Translations under genes and position numbers: made by a program
The notes under the pieces: model-generated
The model's database searches: none
What the model was told of the DNA's origin: nothing
What the model saw: only the letters and a program-made list of their open reading frames with translations
In this document: one piece after another, positions 25,850 through 35,871 of the stretch
Layout: each line of letters begins with the position of its first letter
Numbering within the stretch: position 1 is the first letter of the stretch
From: an uncultured Paracoccaceae bacterium
GTDB taxonomy: Bacteria; Pseudomonadota; Alphaproteobacteria; Rhodobacterales; Rhodobacteraceae
Length of the DNA: 64,000 nt
Direction of reading: 5' to 3'
Assembly: GCA_938092015.1 (NCBI GenBank)
Contig: CALKOT010000056.1
Location: 1-64,000, forward strand

Positions 25850-26590
25850 ATGGGCCGACTGGCTGGAAAACGAGTATTGATGAGCGCGGCAGGGCAGGGG
25901 ATCGGCCGTGCATCGGCGTTGATGATGGCGGCGGAAGGGGCGAAAGTTTTTGCGACCGATATCAACGCTGACACGCTGGCGCAGCTTAAAGCTGATGCGA
26001 AAGGTGATATTGAAGTCTTCGAAATGAACGTTCTGGATCAGGACGCGATCAAAGCCGGTGTCGAACGTGCGCAGCCAAATGTCCTCTTCAACTGTGCTGG
26101 CTTCGTCCACAACGGGACGATCGAAGAATGCACTAATGATGAATGGGATTTCGCCTTCAATCTGAACTGCAAATCGATGTTCCAAATGATGCAGGCGACG
26201 CTGCCGGTGATGCTGGCCAATGGTGGTGGTTCGATCATCAACATGTCATCCGCTGCATCCTCAATCATGGGCGCACCAAACCGGTTTGTTTACGGCGCGT
26301 CGAAAGCGGCGGTCATCGGCATGACCAAGTCGGTCGCCAAGGATTACATCAACAAAGGCATTCGCTGTAACTGCATCTGCCCTGGCACGGTCGAAAGCCC
26401 ATCACTGCACGAACGCTTGCACGCCACTGGCGACTACGAAGCTGCGCTGAAAGCCTTCATCGCCCGTCAACCTTTGGGCCGCATCGCAACGGCGGAAGAG
26501 ATCGCATTGCTGGTAACATATCTCGCGTCCGAAGAAAGCGCGTTCACCACCAGTCAGGCGCATGTCATCGATGGCGGCTGGACGTCGTAA
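25850..26590 (+). CDS. SDR oxidoreductase (BDH2/2-keto-3-deoxy-acid dehydrogenase-like)
   Basis: Short-chain dehydrogenase, 246 residues. Cofactor loop SAAGQGIGRAS (Ser in place of the common Thr), DINADTL after strand 2 indicating NAD preference, NCAG, NMSSAASSI, catalytic YGASKAAV and HVIDGGW at the end. The sequence is close to the BDH2/DHRS6 branch, which contains 2-keto-3-deoxy-L-fuconate dehydrogenase. Flanked by IlvD/Edd dehydratase and FAH-family hydrolase genes, it is a good candidate for oxidising a 2-keto-3-deoxy acid at C4. Confidence 0.87.
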   Translation: MGRLAGKRVLMSAAGQGIGRASALMMAAEGAKVFATDINADTLAQLKADAKGDIEVFEMNVLDQDAIKAGVERAQPNVLFNCAGFVHNGTIEECTNDEWDFAFNLNCKSMFQMMQATLPVMLANGGGSIINMSSAASSIMGAPNRFVYGASKAAVIGMTKSVAKDYINKGIRCNCICPGTVESPSLHERLHATGDYEAALKAFIARQPLGRIATAEEIALLVTYLASEESAFTTSQAHVIDGGWTS

Positions 26591-26614
26591 AGAAACATTC
26601 CTGGGGAGGAAGCC

Positions 26615-28414
26615 ATGACCAAGAAAGTTCTGCCGGAAAACCTCCGGTCCCGCCTCTGGTTTAACAATCCAGCCGACCCGGAAATGACCGGGATCTATCT
26701 GGAGCGTTACCTGAACTACGGCCTCACCTTTGAAGAGTTGCGCTCAGGCAAGCCGATCATCGGGATTGCACAGACGGGGTCTGACCTTTCCCCCTGCAAC
26801 CGCCACCATATCGACCTTGCGCGGCGTGTTCGCGACGGTGTCGCGGCGGCTGGCGGCGTGGTCATGGAGATCCCGGTTCACCCCATTCAGGAAACCGGCA
26901 AGCGGCCAACGGCTTCGCTTGACCGGAACCTCGCGTATCTGAGTCTTGTGGAAAGCCTATTCGGCTATCCCATCGACGGCGTTGTTCTGAACATTGGTTG
27001 CGACAAGACCACGCCAGCCCTGCTGATGGCCGCCGCCACTGTAAACATCCCCGCCATCGCCTTCAGTGTCGGTCCGATGCTCAATGGATGGTTTAAGGGT
27101 GAACGAACTGGCTCAGGCACGATTGTCTGGAAAGCGCGTGAGATGCATGCCAAAGGCGAGATTGATGATGAAGAGATGGTTGAATTGATCGCCTCTTCCG
27201 CCCCTTCAACCGGCTATTGCAACACGATGGGCACTGCTTCGACTATGAACTCCTTGGCTGAGGCGCTGGGTATGCAGTTGCCTGGTTCCGCCTCTATCCC
27301 TGCGCCGTATCGCGAGCGGGGCCAGATGGCCTACCGGACCGGCAAACGGATCGTTGATATGGTGTGGGAGGATATGCGCCCAAGCCAGATCATGACGCGC
27401 GAGGCGTTTGAGAACGCCATCGTCGTCAACTCCGCCATCGGCGGGTCGACCAACGCGCCGATCCACCTGAACGCAGTTGCGCGCCATCTTGGCGTGAAGC
27501 TGAACAATCAGGACTGGCAGGATGTCGGGCACAAGGTTCCGCATTTGGTGAACCTGCAGCCGGTTGGTGAATATCTGGCCGAAGACTATCACCGCGCGGG
27601 CGGTGTTCCTGCAGTGGTGGCTGAGTTGATGAAGCACAATCTGTTGCCGCATCCAGACGCCAATACTGTCAACAACAAGTCGATGGGTGAAAACTGCAAA
27701 GATGCGGAAATCGTCAATGCTGACGTGATCAAAACGGTTGAAGCGCCGATGCAGGCTGATGCTGGATTCCTGAACCTGTCGGGCAATCTGTTCGACAGCG
27801 CGATCATCAAGACATCTGGTATTTCGCCCTATTTCCGCAAACAGTTTCTGTCGAACCCTGATGATCTGAATGCCTTCGAAGGCCGCGTCATCGTCTTTGA
27901 CGGACCTGAGGAATACCATGCCAACATCGACAACCCGGACCTTAACATCGACGCAACGTGCATCCTGCTGATGCGCGGCGCAGGTCCGATTGGATACCCG
28001 GGCGGGGCAGAGGTCGTGAACATGCGCGCGCCGGATTACCTGTTGAAGCAGGGCGTCGAAGCGCTTCCGTGCATCGGCGATGGTCGTCAGTCAGGGACAT
28101 CAGGTTCTCCCTCCATCCTGAACGCTTCACCTGAAGCGGCATCGGGTGCGGGGCTGGCGATTGTTCAAACTGGTGACACATTGCGGGTCGACCTGAACAA
28201 GTGCACCGTCGACATGCTGTTGTCGGAAGAAGAATTAGCGTCCCGTTATGAGGCGTTGAAGGCCAAAGGCGGGTATCCGTACCCTGAAAACCAGTCGCCA
28301 TGGCAGCAGTACTTCCGTGAGATGGTTGAGCCCTTCTCGGAAGGGATGATCCTTCGCGATGCAGACAAATATCAGGACATCGGGAACAAGTTTGAGCCCC
28401 GGAACAATCACTAA
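26615..28414 (+). CDS. IlvD/Edd-family sugar-acid dehydratase (xylonate/arabinonate type)
   Basis: Iron-sulfur dehydratase of 599 residues. It follows, in my recall, the Caulobacter D-xylonate dehydratase closely: [40 protein letters not shown] with a Cys ligand in the following [39 protein letters not shown], and [20 protein letters not shown] at the C-terminal side. It would convert a pentonate or hexonate to its 2-keto-3-deoxy acid. ATG follows GGGGAGGAAGCC. Which sugar acid is used is not decided by sequence. Confidence 0.92.
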   Translation: MTKKVLPENLRSRLWFNNPADPEMTGIYLERYLNYGLTFEELRSGKPIIGIAQTGSDLSPCNRHHIDLARRVRDGVAAAGGVVMEIPVHPIQETGKRPTASLDRNLAYLSLVESLFGYPIDGVVLNIGCDKTTPALLMAAATVNIPAIAFSVGPMLNGWFKGERTGSGTIVWKAREMHAKGEIDDEEMVELIASSAPSTGYCNTMGTASTMNSLAEALGMQLPGSASIPAPYRERGQMAYRTGKRIVDMVWEDMRPSQIMTREAFENAIVVNSAIGGSTNAPIHLNAVARHLGVKLNNQDWQDVGHKVPHLVNLQPVGEYLAEDYHRAGGVPAVVAELMKHNLLPHPDANTVNNKSMGENCKDAEIVNADVIKTVEAPMQADAGFLNLSGNLFDSAIIKTSGISPYFRKQFLSNPDDLNAFEGRVIVFDGPEEYHANIDNPDLNIDATCILLMRGAGPIGYPGGAEVVNMRAPDYLLKQGVEALPCIGDGRQSGTSGSPSILNASPEAASGAGLAIVQTGDTLRVDLNKCTVDMLLSEEELASRYEALKAKGGYPYPENQSPWQQYFREMVEPFSEGMILRDADKYQDIGNKFEPRNNH

Positions 28415-28432
28415 AAGTAAGGAAGGTTTACC

Positions 28433-29281
28433 ATGAAACTACTTCGCTATGGCGAGGCCGGCGCTGAAAAGCCTGGCATGATGGATGCAGCCGGCAATAT
28501 CCGCGATCTGAGTGCGCATGTTGCTGATATCACGGGCGATATGCTGGATGATGCATCGCTGGCGAAACTTGGCGCCATCGATCCTTCTTCGCTGCCTAAG
28601 GTCGACGGGAACCCCCGCATCGGGCCTTGCGTCGCGAATTTCTCAAAGTTCTGCTGTATCGGCCTGAACTATGCCGACCATGCGGCTGAGCAGGGGCTGG
28701 ACCTGCCAAAACACCCGATCCTGTTCATGAAGGCGAATTCCGCCATCGTTGGCCCGAACGACACCGTGCAGCTGCCGCGCGGGTCCGTTCGTGGTGATTG
28801 GGAGCTTGAGCTGGGCGTCGTCATCGGCAAGGCGGCCAAGTACGTCTCGAAGGAAGACGCGCTGGATTATGTTGCCGGCTATTGCATCGTGAATGACGTC
28901 TCTGAGCGGAACTTTCAGCAGGCGCTGACGGGTCAGTGGACCAAGGGTAAATCCTGCGACACGTTTGGCCCGACAGGCCCGTGGCTGGTCACGAAGGATG
29001 AGATCGCCGATCCGCAAAACCTGGACATGTCTTTGGATGTAAACGGTGAGTGTCGCCAAACCGGCAACTCCAAAACCATGATTTTCACGATTGCTGAAAT
29101 CATTGAGCATCTGAGCCAGCTGTTCACCTTGCAGCCGGGCGACGTCATCTCAACAGGTACGCCTCCGGGCGTTGGCGATGGCATGAAGCCTGATCCGCAG
29201 TACCTGAAAGACGGTGACGTGATGGAACTTCGCATCGAAGGTCTGGGCGAACAGCGCCAGGCCGTCGTCGCCGATACGTGA
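28433..29281 (+). CDS. Fumarylacetoacetate hydrolase family protein (diketo-acid hydrolase)
   Basis: FAH-superfamily C-C hydrolase, 282 residues. Seen: [21 protein letters not shown], metal ligands in [43 protein letters not shown] and [15 protein letters not shown]. In the non-phosphorylating L-fucose route of Xanthomonas an enzyme of this type hydrolyses a 2,4-diketo-3-deoxy acid; the SDR and dehydratase immediately upstream would supply such a substrate, so I infer that reaction. Its stop overlaps the next gene's GTG by 4 nt. Confidence 0.88.
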   Translation: MKLLRYGEAGAEKPGMMDAAGNIRDLSAHVADITGDMLDDASLAKLGAIDPSSLPKVDGNPRIGPCVANFSKFCCIGLNYADHAAEQGLDLPKHPILFMKANSAIVGPNDTVQLPRGSVRGDWELELGVVIGKAAKYVSKEDALDYVAGYCIVNDVSERNFQQALTGQWTKGKSCDTFGPTGPWLVTKDEIADPQNLDMSLDVNGECRQTGNSKTMIFTIAEIIEHLSQLFTLQPGDVISTGTPPGVGDGMKPDPQYLKDGDVMELRIEGLGEQRQAVVADT

Positions 29282-30534
29282 TCGATGACGCTGACAAAGC
29301 CCTCCTGATCAGCCTTTTCGATGAGGCTGTCAGGGCGGCTGATCCCGAAACTTGCCTCGCCGGTCATATCCCGGCGAGGCCAAAGGGCCGAACAGTTGTC
29401 ATCGGCGCTGGCAAAGGCGCTGCGCAACTGGCGCAAGCGTTTGAACGGCAATATGACGGTGACCTGGCCGGCGTCGTCGTCACACGGTATGGCTATGCCG
29501 CGCCGTGCGAGCAGATAGAGGTGCTGGAAGCCAGCCATCCTGTACCGGATCAGGCTGGGATCGAAGCGACGAAGCGGATCATCGACGAAGTCACAGGCCT
29601 TGGCCCTTATGATCTGGTTGTAGCGCTGGTCTGCGGCGGTGGATCCGCCCTTCTTGCTGCGCCGCCGGATGGATATGACCTCAGCCATGAGCAAGAGCTG
29701 AACCAGGCATTACTTGCTTCAGGCGCGCCGATTACGGCGATGAACGCAGTGCGGCGACGGTTCTCTAAAGTGAAGGGCGGCAGACTGGCCGCGCTGGCTG
29801 CGCCGGCAAAAGTGCTCAGCCTTGTCGTCTCCGACATCCCCGGGGATATCGCGGCGGATGTGGCGTCTGGTCCGACAGTACCGGCGCAGAGCGACCCGAA
29901 AGATATCCTCGCCTTTGCCGAAAACTACGCGATCGAATTGCCGGAATGGGCGCCAATGGCGCTATCGGCCCCCGCCGCTGCGCCGCCATCTGCGGACAGT
30001 TTCGCGAACCTCGAAACGCGCATTGTTGCTTCGGCCCGCAAGTCGCTTGAGGCGGCTGCTGCGCTGGCGAAAACGCGCGGGATCAAAGCGCATATCCTTT
30101 CAGACGCGCTGGAGGGTGAATCTCGTGAAGTTGGCCGTGTATTGGGCGCCATCGCGCGTGAAGCTGCGACTGGCTCGTTGTGGCCAAAACCCCTGCTAAT
30201 GCTGTCCGGTGGCGAAACGACCGTGACGCTGAAAGCAAAGGGCAGGGGCGGGCCGAATACCGAACTCCTTCTCGGTCTTGCATCCGCTATTGAGGGCGTT
30301 GGCGACATCACGGCGATGTCCGCCGATACAGACGGCACCGATGGGTCTGAGGATAATGCAGGCGGCTTCGCCGATGGTGGAACGCTTGCGCGCCTGCGGG
30401 CCAAAGGTCTGGACGCAAGGGCGCTTCTGAACCAGAATGAGGCTTACACGGCTTTTGAAGCACTGGATGATCTGCACGCGCCCGGCCCCACGGGGACCAA
30501 CGTGAATGACTTTCGGGCGATCCTGATCCGATAG
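29278..30534 (+). CDS. Glycerate 2-kinase (TtuD/GckA, MOFRL family)
   Basis: 418 residues; converts D-glycerate to 2-phosphoglycerate with ATP (older name: hydroxypyruvate reductase TtuD). Seen: [74 protein letters not shown], and the MOFRL domain with [20 protein letters not shown] then [20 protein letters not shown] start overlaps the FAH gene stop. It probably returns a C3 or C2 product to central metabolism, closing the sugar-acid operon. Confidence 0.92.
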   Translation: MIDDADKALLISLFDEAVRAADPETCLAGHIPARPKGRTVVIGAGKGAAQLAQAFERQYDGDLAGVVVTRYGYAAPCEQIEVLEASHPVPDQAGIEATKRIIDEVTGLGPYDLVVALVCGGGSALLAAPPDGYDLSHEQELNQALLASGAPITAMNAVRRRFSKVKGGRLAALAAPAKVLSLVVSDIPGDIAADVASGPTVPAQSDPKDILAFAENYAIELPEWAPMALSAPAAAPPSADSFANLETRIVASARKSLEAAAALAKTRGIKAHILSDALEGESREVGRVLGAIAREAATGSLWPKPLLMLSGGETTVTLKAKGRGGPNTELLLGLASAIEGVGDITAMSADTDGTDGSEDNAGGFADGGTLARLRAKGLDARALLNQNEAYTAFEALDDLHAPGPTGTNVNDFRAILIR

Positions 30535-30551
30535 GATCGCCACGCCGCTAC

Positions 30552-31782
30552 CTATTCAGTAAGACAACCATCTGCCGCCCAGGCGCGCAGCACCCGTTTG
30601 AAACTGCCGCCAAGTGGGTGGGATTTAAGCTTCGCCCTGTTCCAGATATCACCCTGATATCGCGTGCCGTGTTCACACAGCGCCGCCTGATCCCATTTGT
30701 GACAATCTGAGCATGACTTGTCCTCCCAAGCGCTGGTTGGCAGGCCTTCGATCGGGATACTTTGGCTTTAACTTGATGATCTCACTGATCGAAAGGCCAT
30801 CCAAACTCTTACCTGCGCCAGACAAAGGCGATGAAAAAAGAACTGGTCGAAGAAGCTCCAACTCATCTTCAATTTCCTCTGCAGATTTAGGCACCCCGCC
30901 CAGCAGTTCGTCAGACCTTTCAAAGTCAGGATAGAGCGCTGCAAAGGCGGCAAGCTTTTCCTTGCTGCCGGTGCGGGACAGATCATAGGCGCGCAATTGC
31001 AATATTCGGTCGACTTCACCCTGGTCAGGTTCGACGTTCACGATAACTGCAGACGCCTCGCTGCGAATGAAGGTTGGGGTCAGTTTTCCTGCGCTATAGG
31101 ATTTGGCGCCATGGGCGGCCAACTCAATAAAGGGACCCATTAGCAGGTTGGGAAGCTGCGTTTCATCGCTGAAAGTTATGGCGAATGCTTCGTTGGTTTC
31201 GTCGTCCGGCTGCACACCGGACGCACGTTCAATGATTGCGACAAGACCTTTCGGCGGGGTGCGCAATGGACCTACGCCCTGTTGGATATTCGCCGCTTCG
31301 GAAGCCTGCGCAAGATCCAGAACAACAAATACGCCGCTGCCGCCTGCCGCAGTCAAAGTGACGATCTGATCAAGCAAGATGGCGCGGGATGCGATGCCCG
31401 CACTGGGATCCGCATCAATTGGCAAAAGGTAGGTTTGATCATTTTCGACGGCGGTCCTACCGGCAAAATAAATCACATTTACTGCGTCAGGGCCGCTGGT
31501 CGCAGCGATGGAAGTGAATGCCGCCATCCTCTGCCACAGAGTAATGGCGTCGCCATTTGAGATCAGACTTACATCAAACCCTAACTGATCAAGCGCTAGT
31601 TCCATTTCTTCTGCATTTCCAACTGAAGCCGTTGCAACGGGCAAGCTCTGATAGGCGTCATTGCCTATGACGAGTGCGCGCAGATGGTTTTTAGCGGCTG
31701 CGATATCAGCGCCGCCGATCAACAGTGCTGTCAGCATCAGTAGGACAAATTGGTTACGCATTGCTTTGGTCCAGGTCATCAC
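30552..31782 (-). pseudogene. Caspase-like (peptidase C14 fold) pseudoenzyme with CxxCH tail, +1 frameshift near 30747
   Basis: Secreted/periplasmic caspase-fold protein with a signal peptide (residues ~8-30) and the domain from ~33 (HLRALVIGNDAYQSLP). The usual catalytic His-Gly is replaced: IYFAGRTAVE has R109 and T110; the DACR Cys position is A158 in VVLDLAQAS. The frame as given stops at 30673, but from about 30752 the +1 frame reads PIEGLPTSAWEDKSCSDCHKW and on through QGDIWNRAKLKSHPLGGSFK to a stop at 30552. Removing one C from the CCC in TATCCCGAT joins KPKY to PIEGLP. The recovered tail contains CSDCH and further Cys residues and is of a type I recall at the end of related proteins. 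Confidence 0.7.
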
Positions 31783-31823
31783 GGATTGACAGCCAAAAGC
31801 TCAATTCGCTGGTTATAGCGATT

Positions 31824-32939
31824 CTACCTTGCAACTGCCTTTGGCACGCGGGGTTTGGTTTCACCATATCCCACAGGCAGCAGACGATCAGATGGGACGC
31901 CAAGCGAAATCAGTCGATCTCTGATATCGACCGCGAGGTTATTAGACAAAGCCATGTTTTCATCACTGCCTGCCTTCGCTGTCGTGTGAACACCGATTTC
32001 TATCAACTTTATGGGGCAGTACCTGATGATTTCCGCAGCGTCCGCAATCAGTTGCAGCGTTGAAGGGCCGATTTGGGCGTCTTCGCCAGTCAGCGTTAGC
32101 TGGCCCATTTGCCGAAGCACTCTAAACTGAAGGTTGCATTCGGCTTTTGTCAGCAGATCTTCGACAGGCAGGGGCGCTGACGGTTGATCTGCCGCTACGC
32201 TGTTTTGCGGTGTCGGTGTTTGTTCTGTTGATGCCAGCGCCTGATCAGAGGCAGGCGCCAGGGGGGCAGGCTCTGGCTCTGATGGTTCGAGGGCTGGAAA
32301 CTCTTTCAGTGGCTCGTTTTCCTTCCGCTTGAACACGAAATCGAACGAAACAGTGGCGGAAGGAATGATCTTAACTTCTGCTGCGCTTTCAAGCTTGGCC
32401 ACACCATCGGAAAGGCCGAATGCGGCAGTTGCGATTGAAATCGGCGTTGTCGAGGAAACCGAAACCAGATCATCCGAAAGCAACGTAACGGCGACGTCTG
32501 CTGTCAGTTCTTTTTCGACCCCGTGCAGGGAAAGGGTGACCGGAAGCGTAATGGTCTTGCGGCGCAGATCCTCAAGATCCGCCAGATCATCCATGTTGAG
32601 CTGCGCAGATATCTTCGCTGTAGGATAAATGAAGGTTTCAAACAGAAAGAAACGCATCCGAACATTTCGGAGATCTACTTTGGTGTCGACTGAATCGAGA
32701 TCGATTTCGATCTCCGCATGGCCGTCGGGCAATATTGCTCCGTTCAATCGACCAAATTTGCTCGACTCAACTTTTGTGAGGTTCTTGATGGACTGAAAAT
32801 TCAAAGATGAAAACTCTGTCTGCAGCACCCATCCCTGTTCAAGAGGATTGGCCATAGCGGTCACTGCGCCAATAAGGGACACAACAGAAAATGTGACGAC
32901 CCCCATCGCCCTTTTAAATGTTCCGGTCTTCAACAACAC
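31824..32939 (-). CDS. YceI-like plus OmpA-like domain envelope protein
   Basis: 371 residues. Signal peptide 1-~31; residues ~35-210 form a YceI-like lipocalin barrel (SLNFQSIKN, KFGRLNGAILPDGHAEIEID, SLHGVEKELTADVAVTL, PISIATAAFGL); a Pro/Glu/Ala-rich linker ~215-275; then an OmpA C-terminal domain ~280-371 ending DRLLPVGYGETKP. In that domain the peptidoglycan-binding Asp (HTD) is Thr in GVHTTAKAGSDEN and the later Arg (LSxxRA) is Leu in LSNNLAV, so diaminopimelate binding is doubtful. It lies 41 bp upstream of the caspase-like gene on the same strand. Confidence 0.82.
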   Translation of the reverse strand: MLLKTGTFKRAMGVVTFSVVSLIGAVTAMANPLEQGWVLQTEFSSLNFQSIKNLTKVESSKFGRLNGAILPDGHAEIEIDLDSVDTKVDLRNVRMRFFLFETFIYPTAKISAQLNMDDLADLEDLRRKTITLPVTLSLHGVEKELTADVAVTLLSDDLVSVSSTTPISIATAAFGLSDGVAKLESAAEVKIIPSATVSFDFVFKRKENEPLKEFPALEPSEPEPAPLAPASDQALASTEQTPTPQNSVAADQPSAPLPVEDLLTKAECNLQFRVLRQMGQLTLTGEDAQIGPSTLQLIADAAEIIRYCPIKLIEIGVHTTAKAGSDENMALSNNLAVDIRDRLISLGVPSDRLLPVGYGETKPRVPKAVAR

Positions 32940-33348
32940 TTCACTGCTCTCCCGTCAACTCCACAACAGGCATCCGCCCACGCAAAGTGATGACGTCTTT
33001 GATACCCCCCCCCGATTTTCCGCAAATAATCGAGTATTTGCACTAAATACCGCTAATCAGGCGATAGTTCGACGCAAATTGGACAGGTGTCTGAATTGTG
33101 CACCTGCGCCGGGGAGAAGCGTTAAGCGACTTTTTGAGCTTAAAGTGGAGTTATGAACACGCAGAGGTGTTTCCACGTTTGTTTCCCGCAACTGTGCACA
33201 GTCATTTTGCAACTATGCGCAGTTTATGGATGCGTTAAGCATATCATTTTTTAATTACGCCACGACAGCCCTGCCACAGAGCGAATGGCCCATTTCCGCG
33301 CCACATTGTGCGAAAATTCCATTTAAGTTTTCGCCGCGCCTTGGCCCG
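32940..33348. other. Gene-free 409-bp interval with tandem palindromes
   Basis: No convincing reading frame. It contains a run of nine C (33005-33013), CAGGTG...CACCTG (6-bp arms, around 33085-33107) and two adjacent ACTRTGCRCAGT palindromes listed separately. Base composition is more AT-rich than the flanking genes, fitting a promoter region for the YceI-OmpA gene. Confidence 0.5.
33188..33224. promoter_or_regulatory. Tandem palindromes GCAACTRTGCRCAGT x2, centres 21 bp apart
   Basis: ACTGTGCACAGT (33191-33202, perfect) and ACTATGCGCAGT (33212-33223, one mismatch in symmetry), both preceded by GCA. The 21-bp centre spacing equals two helical turns, as expected for cooperative binding by two dimers. 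They are ~255 bp upstream of the YceI-OmpA start and downstream of the methyltransferase gene. Confidence 0.45.
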
Positions 33349-34311
33349 CTAACCTGCCTTGCGGACCGTCAGACCGATGCTGGTCGCGGGGACTTGATGC
33401 ATGACATATAGACGAATGTGGATGTCATTGTCTCGGAACCGGTCAATCATCCGGTCAGTTGGCGTCGCGCCAGGTGACAGATTTAATTCTATCTGATGCC
33501 CCTCAGCCCGCATTTCTTCGGCAAATTGAAGGATGTCTTTTTCGCGATAAACGACGGTTCCGCCCTTGGTCAGGGTTTTCTTGTCTGAGCCAAGGTTGAA
33601 CTCGGTCGTATGTACGGCCAGGCCGCCGGGTTTCAGGCAGGCGATTGAGTTTTTGATGAAATCGAACCCTTCGTCCAACCCGCCCAGATGTTCCAGTGCG
33701 CAGGCTGACCAGCAGAAATCATAGCCCTGCAGGTCGTCCGGAATGGCCTTCATGTTCGCCGGGCGAAACTCGACGCGTTTTTCAAACTCGTCCCGATCAA
33801 TCAAATGCAGCCAGCACAGCGCATCCAACGTTGCAGCATGTTGCGGCCCGCCTGCCCAGTGGCTGTCCGCCTCAGTCATCGGCAGGTCGGTTGCAGTGAT
33901 ATTGCATCCCTGCGCGGCGAGCAGCGAAGGCAGCTTTTCTTTACCTACGCCAAACCCAAGGCCGCGCATGTCCGGCGCCAGGCAGTCGCCGGCCTCAAGC
34001 GCGCGGAGGATATAGATAAACTCCCACTGCTTACGACGAAGGGTTGGCTGCACCTGGAAGAGATTGCAGAGCCGGGTGTAATCGGCCTCACCAAACTGAT
34101 TGGCCGTGCACAGCTGGCTGATAGGCGCGGCCAGCGTCGGCGCCTGATCCCAGCGCCGCAGCAGATCGTGAGAGAACGGACTGTCGAGCGAATCTGGCAG
34201 CTTTGCCGCCTTCTTCTTTGCGATCTGGATGCGCGCGGCTTTGCGTGTCTGGTGGTCGCCCACATTCGGGTCCGGCAGTTTGCTAAGACCAAGTATATCA
34301 AGAATGCCCAT
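33349..34311 (-). CDS. Class I SAM-dependent methyltransferase
   Basis: 320 residues. The N-terminal ~100 residues are helical and basic (TRKAARIQIAKKKAAKLPD); the SAM-binding region begins MRGLGFGVGKEKLPSLLAAQ, followed by ITATDLPMTEADSHW and FCWSACALEHLGGLDEG, with CLKPGGLAVHTTEFNL as the post-motif strand. The last ~70 residues include DRFRDNDIHIRLYVMHQ. This arrangement resembles methyltransferases in surface-glycan loci, but no glycan genes are adjacent. Start ATG 34311 lacks a strong ribosome-binding site. Confidence 0.8.
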   Translation of the reverse strand: MGILDILGLSKLPDPNVGDHQTRKAARIQIAKKKAAKLPDSLDSPFSHDLLRRWDQAPTLAAPISQLCTANQFGEADYTRLCNLFQVQPTLRRKQWEFIYILRALEAGDCLAPDMRGLGFGVGKEKLPSLLAAQGCNITATDLPMTEADSHWAGGPQHAATLDALCWLHLIDRDEFEKRVEFRPANMKAIPDDLQGYDFCWSACALEHLGGLDEGFDFIKNSIACLKPGGLAVHTTEFNLGSDKKTLTKGGTVVYREKDILQFAEEMRAEGHQIELNLSPGATPTDRMIDRFRDNDIHIRLYVMHQVPATSIGLTVRKAG

Positions 34312-34444
34312 ATTCGCCCGCCGTTTTGAATTTCAGGTTCACTACCGCGCCAGCGATCAGGCGTAAAGACGCAGAGGCCCCATCGACTAGGACAACGCAT
34401 CACGCTATGTGACGGCCATCGCAAGAATTGAAGGAGGGTTCGTG

Positions 34445-35665
34445 ATGGCCTCGGAAATGCTGAACTCCTACCGTACTGGTCCGGATGAACGTGGTCGCTT
34501 TGGCGATTTTGGCGGGCGCTTCGTCTCTGAAACGCTGATGCCGCTGATCCTCGATCTTGAGGCTGAGTACGAAAAGGCCAAGACTGATGCCAGTTTCTGG
34601 GCTGAAATGGACGACCTTTGGAAGAACTATGTCGGCCGCCCCAGCCCGCTCTATTTCGCGCCCCGCCTGACCGAGCGTCTCGGCGGCGCCAAGATTTACC
34701 TCAAGCGCGATGAGCTGAACCACACTGGCGCGCACAAGATCAACAACGTGCTCGGCCAGATCCTGCTGGCCCGCCGCATGGGCAAAACCCGCATCATCGC
34801 TGAAACCGGTGCTGGACAGCACGGCGTGGCGACGGCGACGGTGTGCGCGCGGTTTGGTCTGAAATGCATCGTCTTCATGGGCGCCACGGACGTAGAGCGG
34901 CAGAAACCAAACGTCTTTCGAATGAAGCTGCTGGGCGCCGAAGTCATTCCGGTAACTTCAGGCCGCGCCACGCTGAAAGACGCAATGAACGAAGCGCTGC
35001 GCGATTGGGTGACCAATGTGCGTGACACGTTCTACTGCATTGGCACCGTCGCAGGTCCGCACCCGTACCCCGCCATGGTCCGTGATTTCCAGTCGATCAT
35101 CGGTAAGGAAACCAAAGAACAGATTATGGAGCAGGAAGGCCGTCTGCCTGACAGCCTGGTTGCCTGCATCGGCGGCGGATCGAACGCGATGGGCCTGTTC
35201 CATCCGTTCCTCGACGACACAGACGTGCGCATCATCGGCGTCGAAGCGGGCGGTTTGGGTGTTGAAACTGTCGACAAGCACGCAGCCTCCCTCACCGGCG
35301 GTCGCCCCGGCGTTTTGCATGGCAACCGCACGTATCTGCTGCAGGATGATGACGGCCAGATCATCGAAGGTCACTCGATTTCAGCCGGTCTCGACTATCC
35401 CGGCATCGGGCCAGAGCATTCCTGGCTGCATGAGATGAAACGCGTCGAATATGTCTCGGTTACGGATGCTGAGGCGCTTGAGGCGTTCAATCTGTCCTGC
35501 CAGACCGAAGGCATCATTCCTGCGCTAGAGCCGTCTCATGCCCTCGCCCACGTCGCGAAAATCGCGCCAGACCTGCCGAAAGACCACCTGATGGTCATGA
35601 ACATGTGCGGGCGTGGCGACAAAGACATCTTTACCGTGGCCGAGGCGCTCGGCGAGGAAATGTAA
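34445..35665 (+). CDS. trpB: Tryptophan synthase beta chain
   Basis: PLP enzyme joining indole and serine to make tryptophan, working with TrpA. 406 residues, usual length. PLP lysine in [48 protein letters not shown] (phosphate cradle), and [16 protein letters not shown] are all present. ATG 34445 has AAGGAGGG six bases upstream; the frame is open from a GTG at 34409 but that is not favoured. trpA follows after one inserted gene. Confidence 0.97.
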   Translation: MASEMLNSYRTGPDERGRFGDFGGRFVSETLMPLILDLEAEYEKAKTDASFWAEMDDLWKNYVGRPSPLYFAPRLTERLGGAKIYLKRDELNHTGAHKINNVLGQILLARRMGKTRIIAETGAGQHGVATATVCARFGLKCIVFMGATDVERQKPNVFRMKLLGAEVIPVTSGRATLKDAMNEALRDWVTNVRDTFYCIGTVAGPHPYPAMVRDFQSIIGKETKEQIMEQEGRLPDSLVACIGGGSNAMGLFHPFLDDTDVRIIGVEAGGLGVETVDKHAASLTGGRPGVLHGNRTYLLQDDDGQIIEGHSISAGLDYPGIGPEHSWLHEMKRVEYVSVTDAEALEAFNLSCQTEGIIPALEPSHALAHVAKIAPDLPKDHLMVMNMCGRGDKDIFTVAEALGEEM

Positions 35666-35722
35666 GGCCACAATTCGCTGGACGCCGCTCTGCGCAGCGC
35701 CCATAACCCGCGCCTTAGAGCG

Positions 35723-35822
35723 TTTTGCGTTTGCGTAGAGACGTTTTGCGCCGTCAACGCGTTTGAAAGGCAAACGCTGCCTGACGACGCGAAACGCCAA
35801 GACGTTCTAAGAAAACGCAAAA
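35723..35822. repeat. Large imperfect stem-loop upstream of the RGG-protein gene
   Basis: A 100-nt nested inverted repeat: outer arms TTTTGCGTTT (35723-35732) and AAACGCAAAA (35813-35822); middle arms CGTTTTGCG with CGCGAAACG; GTCA with TGAC; inner stem GCGTTTG-AAAGG-CAAACGC. It lies 57 bp after trpB and 49 bp before the RGG-protein ATG, and shares the words CGTTTTG and GTTTGC with the stem-loop at 36355-36412. Confidence 0.65.
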
Positions 35823-35871
35823 GCCTAGATAACTTGATCCGCAGTTCAAGGCTGCGGCGAAAGGACAAAAC

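Noticed and set aside
33005-33013. Run of nine C as a phase-variation tract
   Set aside because: It is in an intergenic region, not in a reading frame, with no promoter spacing that it would alter.
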